The notes under the pieces: model-generated
What the model saw: only the letters and a program-made list of their open reading frames with translations
Database searches by the model: none
What the model was told of the DNA's origin: nothing
Translations under genes and position numbers: made by a program
Shown here: positions 8,397 through 15,077 of the stretch, in pieces
Layout of the letters: every line of letters starts with the position of its first letter
Position numbering within the stretch: position 1 is the first letter of the stretch
Source of the DNA: Brevundimonas diminuta ATCC 11568
GTDB taxonomy: Bacteria; Pseudomonadota; Alphaproteobacteria; Caulobacterales; Caulobacteraceae
Length of the DNA stretch: 33,842 bases
Assembly (NCBI RefSeq): GCF_000204035.1
Contig: NZ_GL883084.1
Location: 156,229 to 190,070, forward strand
Direction of reading: 5' to 3'

Positions 8397-8424
8397 TTTG
8401 TAGCTTGCGCAGATCGGAAGTCAA
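8397..8424 (-). promoter_or_regulatory. Putative sigma-70-type promoter of the integrase operon
   Basis: On the minus strand TTGACT (8424-8419) and TACAAA (8402-8397) are separated by 16 bases. The ATG of the downstream gene is at 8390, only six bases after the -10 box, which predicts a leaderless or nearly leaderless transcript. This fits the missing ribosome-binding site there. Confidence 0.45.
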
Positions 8425-8502
8425 CGATCATATGCGGGTCTCGCAAATGGAACTTTAGGATCCCATTTCGGACCGTCAGACCGGCGCGCTGAAATGGAAA
8501 AA

Positions 8503-8592
8503 TATGGAAACGTATGGAAAACCCTGGCTCAGCTTCACCGGCCTCACGCCCCGTCCGTCATCAACTCACGCCGGTTTCCATAGCTTTCCATA
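8503..8592. repeat. Nested inverted repeat of TATGGAAA units
   Basis: The left arm (8503-8523) has two TATGGAAA units followed by ACC; the right arm (8573-8592) is its near-exact inverse with two TTTCCATA units preceded by GG. The arms differ by the two bases between units and one extra A. About 49 bases separate them. A further TGGAAA copy precedes the left arm. Likely a protein-binding array for the mobilization accessory protein or for autoregulation. Confidence 0.7.
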
Positions 8593-8609
8593 CTTCGCCT
8601 GGCGTTAGA

Positions 8610-8619
8610 GGGCAGGATA
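8610..8619 (-). other. Putative oriT nic site, IncP type
   Basis: Read on the minus strand, 8619-8610 is TATCCTGCCC. The nic region of IncP plasmids has TATCCTG|C, cut after the G. By analogy the nick would fall between 8613 and 8612 of the minus strand. It lies 86-95 bases upstream of the TraJ/MobC-like gene whose neighbour is an IncP TraI-like relaxase, which makes a chance match unlikely. Confidence 0.7.
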
Positions 8620-8704
8620 CGCAATCCGATATCACTTCGCGCAGCTTCGTTCTTCGGCTTGCGGCTTACTCTCCTACGGATCGACGCCCAGTAAGCGATG
8701 AGAA

Positions 8705-9046
8705 GTGGGCTTGTCGGTGAGCCGGGCGAGAACCCGTCGGCTGTTGGTTACGCTGAGCGAAGCCGAACACGCTGGCATCAAAGCCAATGCGACGCGGTTC
8801 GGCATGTCGATGTCGATGTACCTGCGCAAGATCGGCTTGGGCTTTGAACCCAAATCAAAGTGGGATGCCGAAATCGCCCGCGACCTCATCCGGGTCAGAG
8901 GCGATCTCGGAAAGGTCGGCGGCCTGCTCAAGCTCTGGGTGATGGAGCGCCACGACGAGGGTCTGTCAGCCGATGACGTCACAACCCTCGCCGACCAGTT
9001 GGGCACCGTAGCGGAGGAGATCCGTCAGAAGGTCCGCGCCCTGTGA
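8705..9046 (+). CDS. TraJ/MobC-like relaxosome accessory protein
   Basis: A 113-residue protein that should bind oriT and help the relaxase load. The N-terminal part has a ribbon-helix-helix look (RARTRRLLVTLSEAEHAGIK, then ANATRFGMSMSMYLRK), and the second half carries RVRGDLGKVGGLLKLWV, a signature of TraJ/MobC-type proteins of the IncP group. The start is uncertain: GTG 8705, TTG 8711 and GTG 8717 are all in frame and none has a convincing ribosome-binding site. Its stop overlaps the GTG start of the relaxase (GTGA), so the two are translationally coupled. Confidence 0.85.
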   Translation: MGLSVSRARTRRLLVTLSEAEHAGIKANATRFGMSMSMYLRKIGLGFEPKSKWDAEIARDLIRVRGDLGKVGGLLKLWVMERHDEGLSADDVTTLADQLGTVAEEIRQKVRAL

Positions 9047-10830
9047 TCGCGCACCACATCAAACGAGCAGGCGGTTCGTTTGAGCGCCTGGGTTGCTACA
9101 TCCTGGACATCGCTCATCGCGCCGATCAGCGCGCTTTCGACCGGTTGGCTGGCTATGTCGTCGACCGGATCGGAGAAGGTGAACGCGTCGTTGCCGCTCG
9201 CGTCAGCAACTGTGCCGATGACGACATCGAAATGGCCATCACCGAGATAGAGTTGGTGCAGGCGCAAAACACCCGCTCCCAATCGGGAAAGAGCTATCAT
9301 CTGGTCGTGAGCTTCCGCGAGGGCGAACGACCGACCGCTGAACAACTCCGCGATATCGAGGACAACCTCGTCGCTTCGATCGGGTTTTCAGAGCACCAGC
9401 GCATTTCTGCGGTTCACGACGACACCGATAACCTTCACATGCACATCGCGATCAACAAGGTTCACCCGACGACCTTTCGCAACGTGGACCCGCATTACGA
9501 CTATCCGAAACTCATGGCCGCGTGCCGCGAGCTGGAACTCAAGCACGATCTCCAGCTCGACAATCACGGCCTCGCCAGCGATCAAGCCCGCAACCTAGGA
9601 CAGGACATGGCCTCGGCGCGCAGGTCCGATCGGGCGATCAAGATGGAGGCTCACTCCGATCGCCAGTCACTTGCGAGCTGGATCGAGGCGAACGCCAAGG
9701 CCGACATTCTGTCGATCGTCGCCCATGCACGCTCATGGGAGGCGCTTCACGAGGCGCTCGGCCAGCATGGCCTGACGATCCGCCCGAGAGGCGCCGGCCT
9801 TTCCATCGGCGTCACAGGAACCAAAGCATGGGTGAGGGCCAGCAGCGTTGATCGCTCTATGTCAGCAACGAGACTGACTGATAGACTTGGCCTCTACGCT
9901 GGACCGGTACACAGCCATGCTCCTTCCCGCCAACGGTACGGCGAAGCACAAGGGCGTGACCCCCAGAAGCGCCGACTTCACACAGCCTACACAACGGAGC
10001 GCGCGGTGAGGATGTCGGTACGATCGGCGGCACTGGCGAAGGTGAACCAAGCCTATCGTGACTATGCCGTTCAGCTGCGCGACCACTATCGACGAGAGAA
10101 GGACCGAGTCCGCACCCAGCCCGGCCTTTCCGGACGGTTGCGTCGGGGAGCCGTGGAACAGATCGAACACCTGCGGAAGAAGGCCTGCCTTGAGCGCAAC
10201 CGTCTACGGGATCAGGCCATGGCGGATGCGAAGGCCGCCCATCCCCTGCCGACATGGAAGGGCTTTCTGGAGCATCGCGCGGCCGCTGGCGACGAAGCTG
10301 CTCTGTCCTCGCTTCGATCACGCAAGGCGCGCAACGGCGGATCGCGCGGCGACCTTATCACGGCGCAGGATCGCGCCGGAGCCCGGGACATCATCTATCA
10401 GCAACGCATGCCGACCGTGATGCGGAACGGACAGGTCGCCTATCAAACACCGGACGGCGGCCGGGTCAGCGATCGCGCAGGCGAGGTGCGGGTCGAGACC
10501 GTCTCTGACGGCGCGGCCTTCCTCGCCTTGGCTCTGGCTTCAGATCGCTTTCCAGACCGACCATTGGTGATCGCAGGAAGCGACAGGTTCCTGGCTACGG
10601 TTCTGGCGGCGGCGAGCAGCCCTTGGCTTAAGGTGACCTTCGCGGATCAGACTTTGGAGCAAGCACGAAAGAGCCTTGAGCTTGAGAACAACGGTCACGA
10701 GCAGGGCCTGATGACGAGTCGGGAAGCCCCACAGCCCGTCGCTTCCACAGATCGACAGAGCCCGCGCATCGCAAACCCTGTGCAGTCCAATCTGCAACGC
10801 GACCGCCGCGGCCCTGAGCTCGGTCGATAG
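9043..10830 (+). CDS. TraI-like relaxase (MOBP family)
   Basis: A 595-residue relaxase that should nick oriT, stay covalently attached to the DNA and guide it into the recipient. The start is GTG 9043, overlapping the upstream stop. The N-terminal 200 residues follow IncP TraI closely: a candidate catalytic tyrosine Tyr39 in LAGYVVDRI, then AQNTRSQSGKSYHLVVSFREGE, EHQRISAVHDDTDN, and the metal-binding histidine motif HMHIAINK (His132, His134, with His125 before it). After a helical, basic middle region comes QVAYQTPDGGRVSDRAGEV with SDGAAFLALALASDRF, matching the LPD7-type domain that often follows relaxase domains. No helicase or primase domain is present. Confidence 0.93.
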   Translation: MIAHHIKRAGGSFERLGCYILDIAHRADQRAFDRLAGYVVDRIGEGERVVAARVSNCADDDIEMAITEIELVQAQNTRSQSGKSYHLVVSFREGERPTAEQLRDIEDNLVASIGFSEHQRISAVHDDTDNLHMHIAINKVHPTTFRNVDPHYDYPKLMAACRELELKHDLQLDNHGLASDQARNLGQDMASARRSDRAIKMEAHSDRQSLASWIEANAKADILSIVAHARSWEALHEALGQHGLTIRPRGAGLSIGVTGTKAWVRASSVDRSMSATRLTDRLGLYAGPVHSHAPSRQRYGEAQGRDPQKRRLHTAYTTERAVRMSVRSAALAKVNQAYRDYAVQLRDHYRREKDRVRTQPGLSGRLRRGAVEQIEHLRKKACLERNRLRDQAMADAKAAHPLPTWKGFLEHRAAAGDEAALSSLRSRKARNGGSRGDLITAQDRAGARDIIYQQRMPTVMRNGQVAYQTPDGGRVSDRAGEVRVETVSDGAAFLALALASDRFPDRPLVIAGSDRFLATVLAAASSPWLKVTFADQTLEQARKSLELENNGHEQGLMTSREAPQPVASTDRQSPRIANPVQSNLQRDRRGPELGR

Positions 10831-10841
10831 GGATAAAATCC

Positions 10842-11210
10842 ATGGGACGTTCTCAGCGCGGCCAAAAGGCCGCACAGTTTTCCATCGAGCGGGTTCTGGC
10901 GCATCTGGATCAGCGCCATCCGGGGCTGCCGCCAGAACTCAGAGAGCGGCTAGGGGCAGCGATCGCGGAGCGGGTTTGGGAACCGCCCGTCTCGCTAGGC
11001 AAGGCCGTGGGAATTGTGCTGTCCACCTATGCCCGACACGAACGGACCGACTACGACCAACTGCTTCGCAAACACCAGCTCACGCGGGACGAGGCTCGCC
11101 TGGTTGTTCAGGCCGAGCACGATGAAATGCTCCGGTCATGGTCGATCGGTATCGAGGACGACATACAGGCTGGCGGGACGGCGCCTCCTTCACCATCAGG
11201 AGTATCGTGA
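10842..11210 (+). CDS. DUF2293-like protein
   Basis: A 122-residue protein starting at ATG 10842, eleven bases after the relaxase stop. The C-terminal half matches the DUF2293 pattern: a helix with AVGIVLSTYARHERTDYDQLL, then LTRDEARLVVQAEHDEMLRSW (the RHxxTDYDxLL and RxxAR signature). The N-terminal segment FSIERVLAHLDQRHPGLPPE is helical. The family's biochemical role is not known to me. Its close coupling to the relaxase suggests a mobilization or island-maintenance role. Its stop overlaps the next start by one base (TGATG). Confidence 0.72.
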   Translation: MGRSQRGQKAAQFSIERVLAHLDQRHPGLPPELRERLGAAIAERVWEPPVSLGKAVGIVLSTYARHERTDYDQLLRKHQLTRDEARLVVQAEHDEMLRSWSIGIEDDIQAGGTAPPSPSGVS

Positions 11211-11737
11211 TGCGAGAAACCCAACAGCTTTTCCCTGTCGAGAAGGGCTTCGCGAAGGTGACTGCACCATCGGCTGAACTGCCGCTCCAAGCGGTTATGG
11301 CTTACAAGGCGCTGCTCATCGAGCTCGCAAAGCGGGGCCTTCTAAGCAAGGCCCAAGATGCTTACGTCCTTCTCAAACCGCGAGATGGGATCGAAGCAGA
11401 GCCCGCTTTCTCCGGCACTAGGTTCTTGGATGTCTTGCGCCAGATTTCCTCGGTGAGCTTGGAGTACAGTCTCGATGTCGAACCATCAGGGATAACCTAC
11501 ACCAGCCTCGTCGCAAGCTACGAACTTACGCGTCTCGAAGACAGCGCCGCCGGAGCATGGGAAGCCGAGCTCACACTGCCATCGGGGCTTTTGGCGCACC
11601 TCGCTGTCGAGGTGTCGAAACAGAGGGACTGGATCGAAAAGAATGTGTTCCCAACAGCGGCGAGTTGGGACACGGCCGACGCGGAATGGGCTCAGAACCT
11701 AACTATCCTATGCGTGCCCGGAGATACTTGGGCCTAA
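11210..11737 (+). CDS. Island protein of unknown function
   Basis: A 175-residue soluble protein that I cannot assign to a family. ATG 11210 is behind CAGGAG and overlaps the preceding stop by one base, so it is the last gene of the mobilization operon. The N-terminal half is helical (QAVMAYKALLIELAKRGLLSK, just over one long helix), then a mixed region with FLDVLRQISSVSLEYSLDVE, and an alanine- and tryptophan-containing tail ending in CVPGDTWA. No catalytic motif or membrane segment is evident. It ends 32 bases from the end of the convergent GIY-YIG gene. Confidence 0.68.
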   Translation: MRETQQLFPVEKGFAKVTAPSAELPLQAVMAYKALLIELAKRGLLSKAQDAYVLLKPRDGIEAEPAFSGTRFLDVLRQISSVSLEYSLDVEPSGITYTSLVASYELTRLEDSAAGAWEAELTLPSGLLAHLAVEVSKQRDWIEKNVFPTAASWDTADAEWAQNLTILCVPGDTWA

Positions 11738-11769
11738 CCTGCTAGCGCGGTCCACCGAACTCGGCGACC

Positions 11770-12975
11770 TTACTGCTTCGCCACGATCTTCTGCTGGCCA
11801 CGGTCGTACCGGAACTGATGCAACCGTCCCTCCTTCAGGAGATTGGCCGCTTGGCTGACGTGTTCAGGCAGTACGTAGAACCATTCCCGTGGGTTCACCC
11901 GCTTTCCGAAGCGGTCTGTGATGAAAAGCTCGGCGGGTCTGGCGGCTTCGAAGAACCGGTGCAGTAGCTCCTCGACTCGCGCGCGCGGGAGGTTCTGCAA
12001 GGCAAACGTCGCAACCACTTCGACCGGAGCCAGCAGGAAGGTTGGGTCGTTGCGAGCGTCAGCAATCCGCCGACGCACATCCTGCGAGGTCACCCCGATC
12101 TTGTGCAGGATGTTTCGCTCTGCGGCGATGGCGGGGTCGGTGGACAGGCTGCGGGCTACATAGATCGATCCTGACAGGGCCAGTTTGTCGCTTTCCCAAT
12201 CCGGGTCCAGAGCGCCCAGGCCACGGCGCTGCACGACGCGGGCCGTCTGATCGTCGTTGAGCGACTTCCTGAAGGATGACGCGAGGGGGTCGCTCTCTGT
12301 GCCGTTGGAGAAGATGACGCGAAGCCGATAGTCTCTGGATCCTCCGCGAGCGGTCATCTCCGATTTTTCAGCGATGAACGCCAACAGGCCGTTCCGAATG
12401 AAGAAATCCCCCTCGTAGGGATCGATCACCATGCGTTTCTCGATCGCCGTCGCGATCCGGTCTCCGGCTTCCAGCTCCTGCTGCATCTCCAGGAATTTCG
12501 GCTCAAAGACCTCGAAATCGACGCAGGGCACGAAGTCGGCGCGGTGATCCGGCAGATGCCGTTCGGCTGCCGGCGTGACGTTTTTAAGCTCGAACAGTTC
12601 CGCCGAAACATCCAGGTCGTCGTCAGCGAAAATATCGTCGAGACTGTCTGGCACCTCTCCTTCGGCGGGATCGTCGCGCCAAGAGGGCTCGCGAACGGCA
12701 ACACCCGTCTGATCCAGAAGTCCCAAGCGATCTAGAGCACGGAGATTCTGCGAAGGCGACTTCGCCAGCTTCCGAAAGATCACGCCCAGACGCATTTCGT
12801 CATGACTATCGGCATCTGGATCGGGGATCCGACCATGCTTGGCGTGAAAGGCCTCGACGTCTTTCAGCACGGCCTCATCGGCATGGTCCGCCAACCGCGC
12901 GACCGCCGCGGGCTTCACGTCCAGCAAGCCGAACTCGTCGGTCTCGGCGAATATCTCATCAAGCGTGGGGCGCAT
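11770..12975 (-). CDS. GIY-YIG nuclease-domain protein of the restriction operon
   Basis: A 401-residue protein with a probable GIY-YIG nuclease domain at its C-terminus. The two signature strands are IYV at residues 271-273 (SGSIYVARSLS) and HKIG at 291-294 (ILHKIGVT), followed by a helix with SQDVRRRI, the candidate catalytic glutamate in VEELLHRFF (335-336) and NPREWFYV (361-368). This arrangement resembles the T5orf172/MUG113 branch. The first 260 residues are acidic and unassigned, with two copies of a short DEIF/DDIF motif (residues 6-9 and 113-116). The ATG at 12975 overlaps the helicase stop (TGATG), so it is the last gene of the operon. Confidence 0.8.
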   Translation of the reverse strand: MRPTLDEIFAETDEFGLLDVKPAAVARLADHADEAVLKDVEAFHAKHGRIPDPDADSHDEMRLGVIFRKLAKSPSQNLRALDRLGLLDQTGVAVREPSWRDDPAEGEVPDSLDDIFADDDLDVSAELFELKNVTPAAERHLPDHRADFVPCVDFEVFEPKFLEMQQELEAGDRIATAIEKRMVIDPYEGDFFIRNGLLAFIAEKSEMTARGGSRDYRLRVIFSNGTESDPLASSFRKSLNDDQTARVVQRRGLGALDPDWESDKLALSGSIYVARSLSTDPAIAAERNILHKIGVTSQDVRRRIADARNDPTFLLAPVEVVATFALQNLPRARVEELLHRFFEAARPAELFITDRFGKRVNPREWFYVLPEHVSQAANLLKEGRLHQFRYDRGQQKIVAKQ

Positions 12976-15056
12976 CAGATCGCCTCAGCCCGCAGCTTCT
13001 GCGCCTTCCGGTTCCGCATCCAGGCCAATGCTTCGGCCATTCGCTTTTCCAGGTCGTCCGAGGAATGGACGTTCGGCTCTCGTCCCTCTTGGGCGCGGAA
13101 GCGCTTGATGCGCGGCCACAGGGTGCGCGCCTCGTCCTCTGTCATGTTGGTGCGCATGGCGACCATCGCCGACTGCATGTTCGCCAACAGGGCTGAGTCG
13201 AGCGATTTGGAGGTGATCTCGAACTGCTCGCGGAAGGTGTTGACGCTATCGATGAGGTCGATGTCGAGCTCGCGCACATTGATGAAGCGGCGCACCAGCG
13301 CCAGCAAAGTGTTCGGGGCGCTCGGAAGGTCATCCTCAGCCGCCCCGTCGAGAAGGGGCGCTCCCTCCCATTCAGCGCCCGTCTCCGACATACCCTCCTG
13401 CGCCTCACGCTTCGCCAGCGTCAGAATATTCATGCGAGCAGCGAGATCCTGACGAACAGACTCCGTCTCCTCTGGCGTCAGGTTTTCGTAGCGCTTCTCG
13501 ATGATGTCGGTGAGCACCATCTGGGTCACCACCTCGGGCGCGGTTTCCGGCGACAGGGCGCGCTTGTCCATGGCCTGACAGGCGGCGGCCATCAGGTCGT
13601 GCATGTCGCGCTCGCAGATGTCGCGGGCTCGATCGGTCGGCGGCTCCATCAGGCCTTTGATGCCGATGGTCACTGTGCCGTTGTCATCGATGCTGATCGG
13701 CTCACGGACATCGCCATCCTCGCGACGGTAGAATTTGAAGTTGGGCGCCAGCACCTGCTCCATCAGGAGCGAACCGGAGATAGCCTTCAGCATGTCGTTG
13801 ACGGCATCGGCGACCACGCCCGTCTCGACCCCCGGTTCAGCCACCAGATTGGTGAACCGAGCACGCGTCTTGCCGGGCGCGTCGCGCGTCGCGCGGCCGA
13901 TGATCTGGACGATCTCAACCAGAGAAGCCCGATAGCCGATGGTCAGGGCGTGTTCGCACCAGACCCAGTCAAAGCCTTCCTTGGCCATACCCAAGGCGAT
14001 GATGATGTCCACCTTGGCGCGGTCGGCGACGTCGTCGCGCTTGCCATCCGCCCCCTTGATCTCTCGAGAGAGTGCAGCCTTGACGCGGTCCCGGTCGGCG
14101 CCGTCGTCAACCAGATCGGCGACCTTCACCAGGCGTCCGTCCGGCGTCCGCAGCAGGTCGAAGCCGGTCTCGGGATCTGCCCCCTCCACCGTGCCGATAA
14201 CGTCGTAGATGCGATGCACCTCGGTTGTCTTGGCCTCATAGGCTTCAGACGATCCGCGGTGCGGAATATGGATGATGGTCTTCAGCCGGGTGTCCAGCAC
14301 CTCCGGCAGGCCGTTGGGGTAACGGCCCTTGTAGAAGTTGTAGTTCACCCCGAGCGACTTCAGATGCTCATAGCCATCTAGTTGCTCGTAGTAGGAATAG
14401 GTGACGGTGACGAACCGATCCTCGTCCTCGGCCCGCAGAACCGGCACGGCGTCCCCCCGGAAATAGGATCCGGTCATAGCCATGACGTGCGCGCGGTCGC
14501 GCGTCAGAATGCGCCGCAGGATCTCGCCCAGACGATTGTTGTCGGCGGCCGAGACGTGGTGGAATTCGTCGATGGCCAGGAACAGGTTGTCGAAGGCTTC
14601 GATGCCGTCCTCTGCCTCGACGGCGTCAAAACCGAAGCGGAAGGTGGCGTGGGTGCAAACCAGCACGCGCGCATCCGATTTCATGAAATCCTTGAAGGCT
14701 TTCACCTTCTGCGACTGCGGCGCCTCCTCGACACCGCTGAGGCAGAGGTTCCACCGATCCTCGACCACCCAATCGGCTTCGAAGCCATAGGACGACAAGT
14801 CGGTCGAGCGGAACGACCCGCCAATCGAGGTTTCAGGCACACAGACAATGGTCTTGCCCAACCCCTGATGCCGCATCTTGTCCAGGGCGATGAACATCAG
14901 CGCGCGGCTCTTTCCCGCTGCGGGCGGTGCCTTCAGCAACAGATGCTGGGCCGGGCGCGCGGCGTAGGCGCGGGCCTGCATTGGGCGCTGGCCCAAAGCA
15001 TTGATGGCCTTGGACGCCCCTGTCTGCGCATAGGCGACGTTGACTGTCTGAACCAT
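12975..15056 (-). CDS. SF2 DEAD/DEAH-type helicase of the restriction operon
   Basis: A 693-residue superfamily 2 helicase, ATP-dependent and probably DNA-translocating. Motifs in order: Walker A APPAAGKS at residues 43-50, motif Ia ETSIGGSF, Walker B-like AIDEFHH at 161-167 (DEFH instead of DEAD/DEAH), motif III MTGSYF at 194-199, motif V-like IIALGMAKEGFDW around 352-364 and motif VI QIIGRATRD at 384-392. This set resembles the helicase subunits of type I and type III restriction enzymes. The C-terminal 290 residues are mainly helical and unassigned. The gene lies 21 bases downstream of the methyltransferase and overlaps the GIY-YIG gene. Confidence 0.9.
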   Translation of the reverse strand: MVQTVNVAYAQTGASKAINALGQRPMQARAYAARPAQHLLLKAPPAAGKSRALMFIALDKMRHQGLGKTIVCVPETSIGGSFRSTDLSSYGFEADWVVEDRWNLCLSGVEEAPQSQKVKAFKDFMKSDARVLVCTHATFRFGFDAVEAEDGIEAFDNLFLAIDEFHHVSAADNNRLGEILRRILTRDRAHVMAMTGSYFRGDAVPVLRAEDEDRFVTVTYSYYEQLDGYEHLKSLGVNYNFYKGRYPNGLPEVLDTRLKTIIHIPHRGSSEAYEAKTTEVHRIYDVIGTVEGADPETGFDLLRTPDGRLVKVADLVDDGADRDRVKAALSREIKGADGKRDDVADRAKVDIIIALGMAKEGFDWVWCEHALTIGYRASLVEIVQIIGRATRDAPGKTRARFTNLVAEPGVETGVVADAVNDMLKAISGSLLMEQVLAPNFKFYRREDGDVREPISIDDNGTVTIGIKGLMEPPTDRARDICERDMHDLMAAACQAMDKRALSPETAPEVVTQMVLTDIIEKRYENLTPEETESVRQDLAARMNILTLAKREAQEGMSETGAEWEGAPLLDGAAEDDLPSAPNTLLALVRRFINVRELDIDLIDSVNTFREQFEITSKSLDSALLANMQSAMVAMRTNMTEDEARTLWPRIKRFRAQEGREPNVHSSDDLEKRMAEALAWMRNRKAQKLRAEAI

Positions 15057-15077
15057 GACTTCCCCCTGATGCGACTG

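Larger units (their letters stand above)
8391..8704. other. Non-coding 314-bp mobilization and regulatory region (putative oriT)
   Basis: This gap separates the divergent integrase operon and mobilization genes. From left to right it holds a promoter-like pair facing left, an imperfect inverted repeat made of TATGGAAA units (8503-8592), and an IncP-like nic core on the minus strand (8610-8619), followed by 85 bases before the TraJ/MobC-like gene. I see no protein-coding content. Location beside the accessory protein and relaxase is typical for oriT. Confidence 0.75.

Noticed and set aside
9043-11737. Complete conjugative element
   Set aside because: No coupling protein, VirB/Trb or pilus transfer genes are found in the island; only mobilization genes are present.
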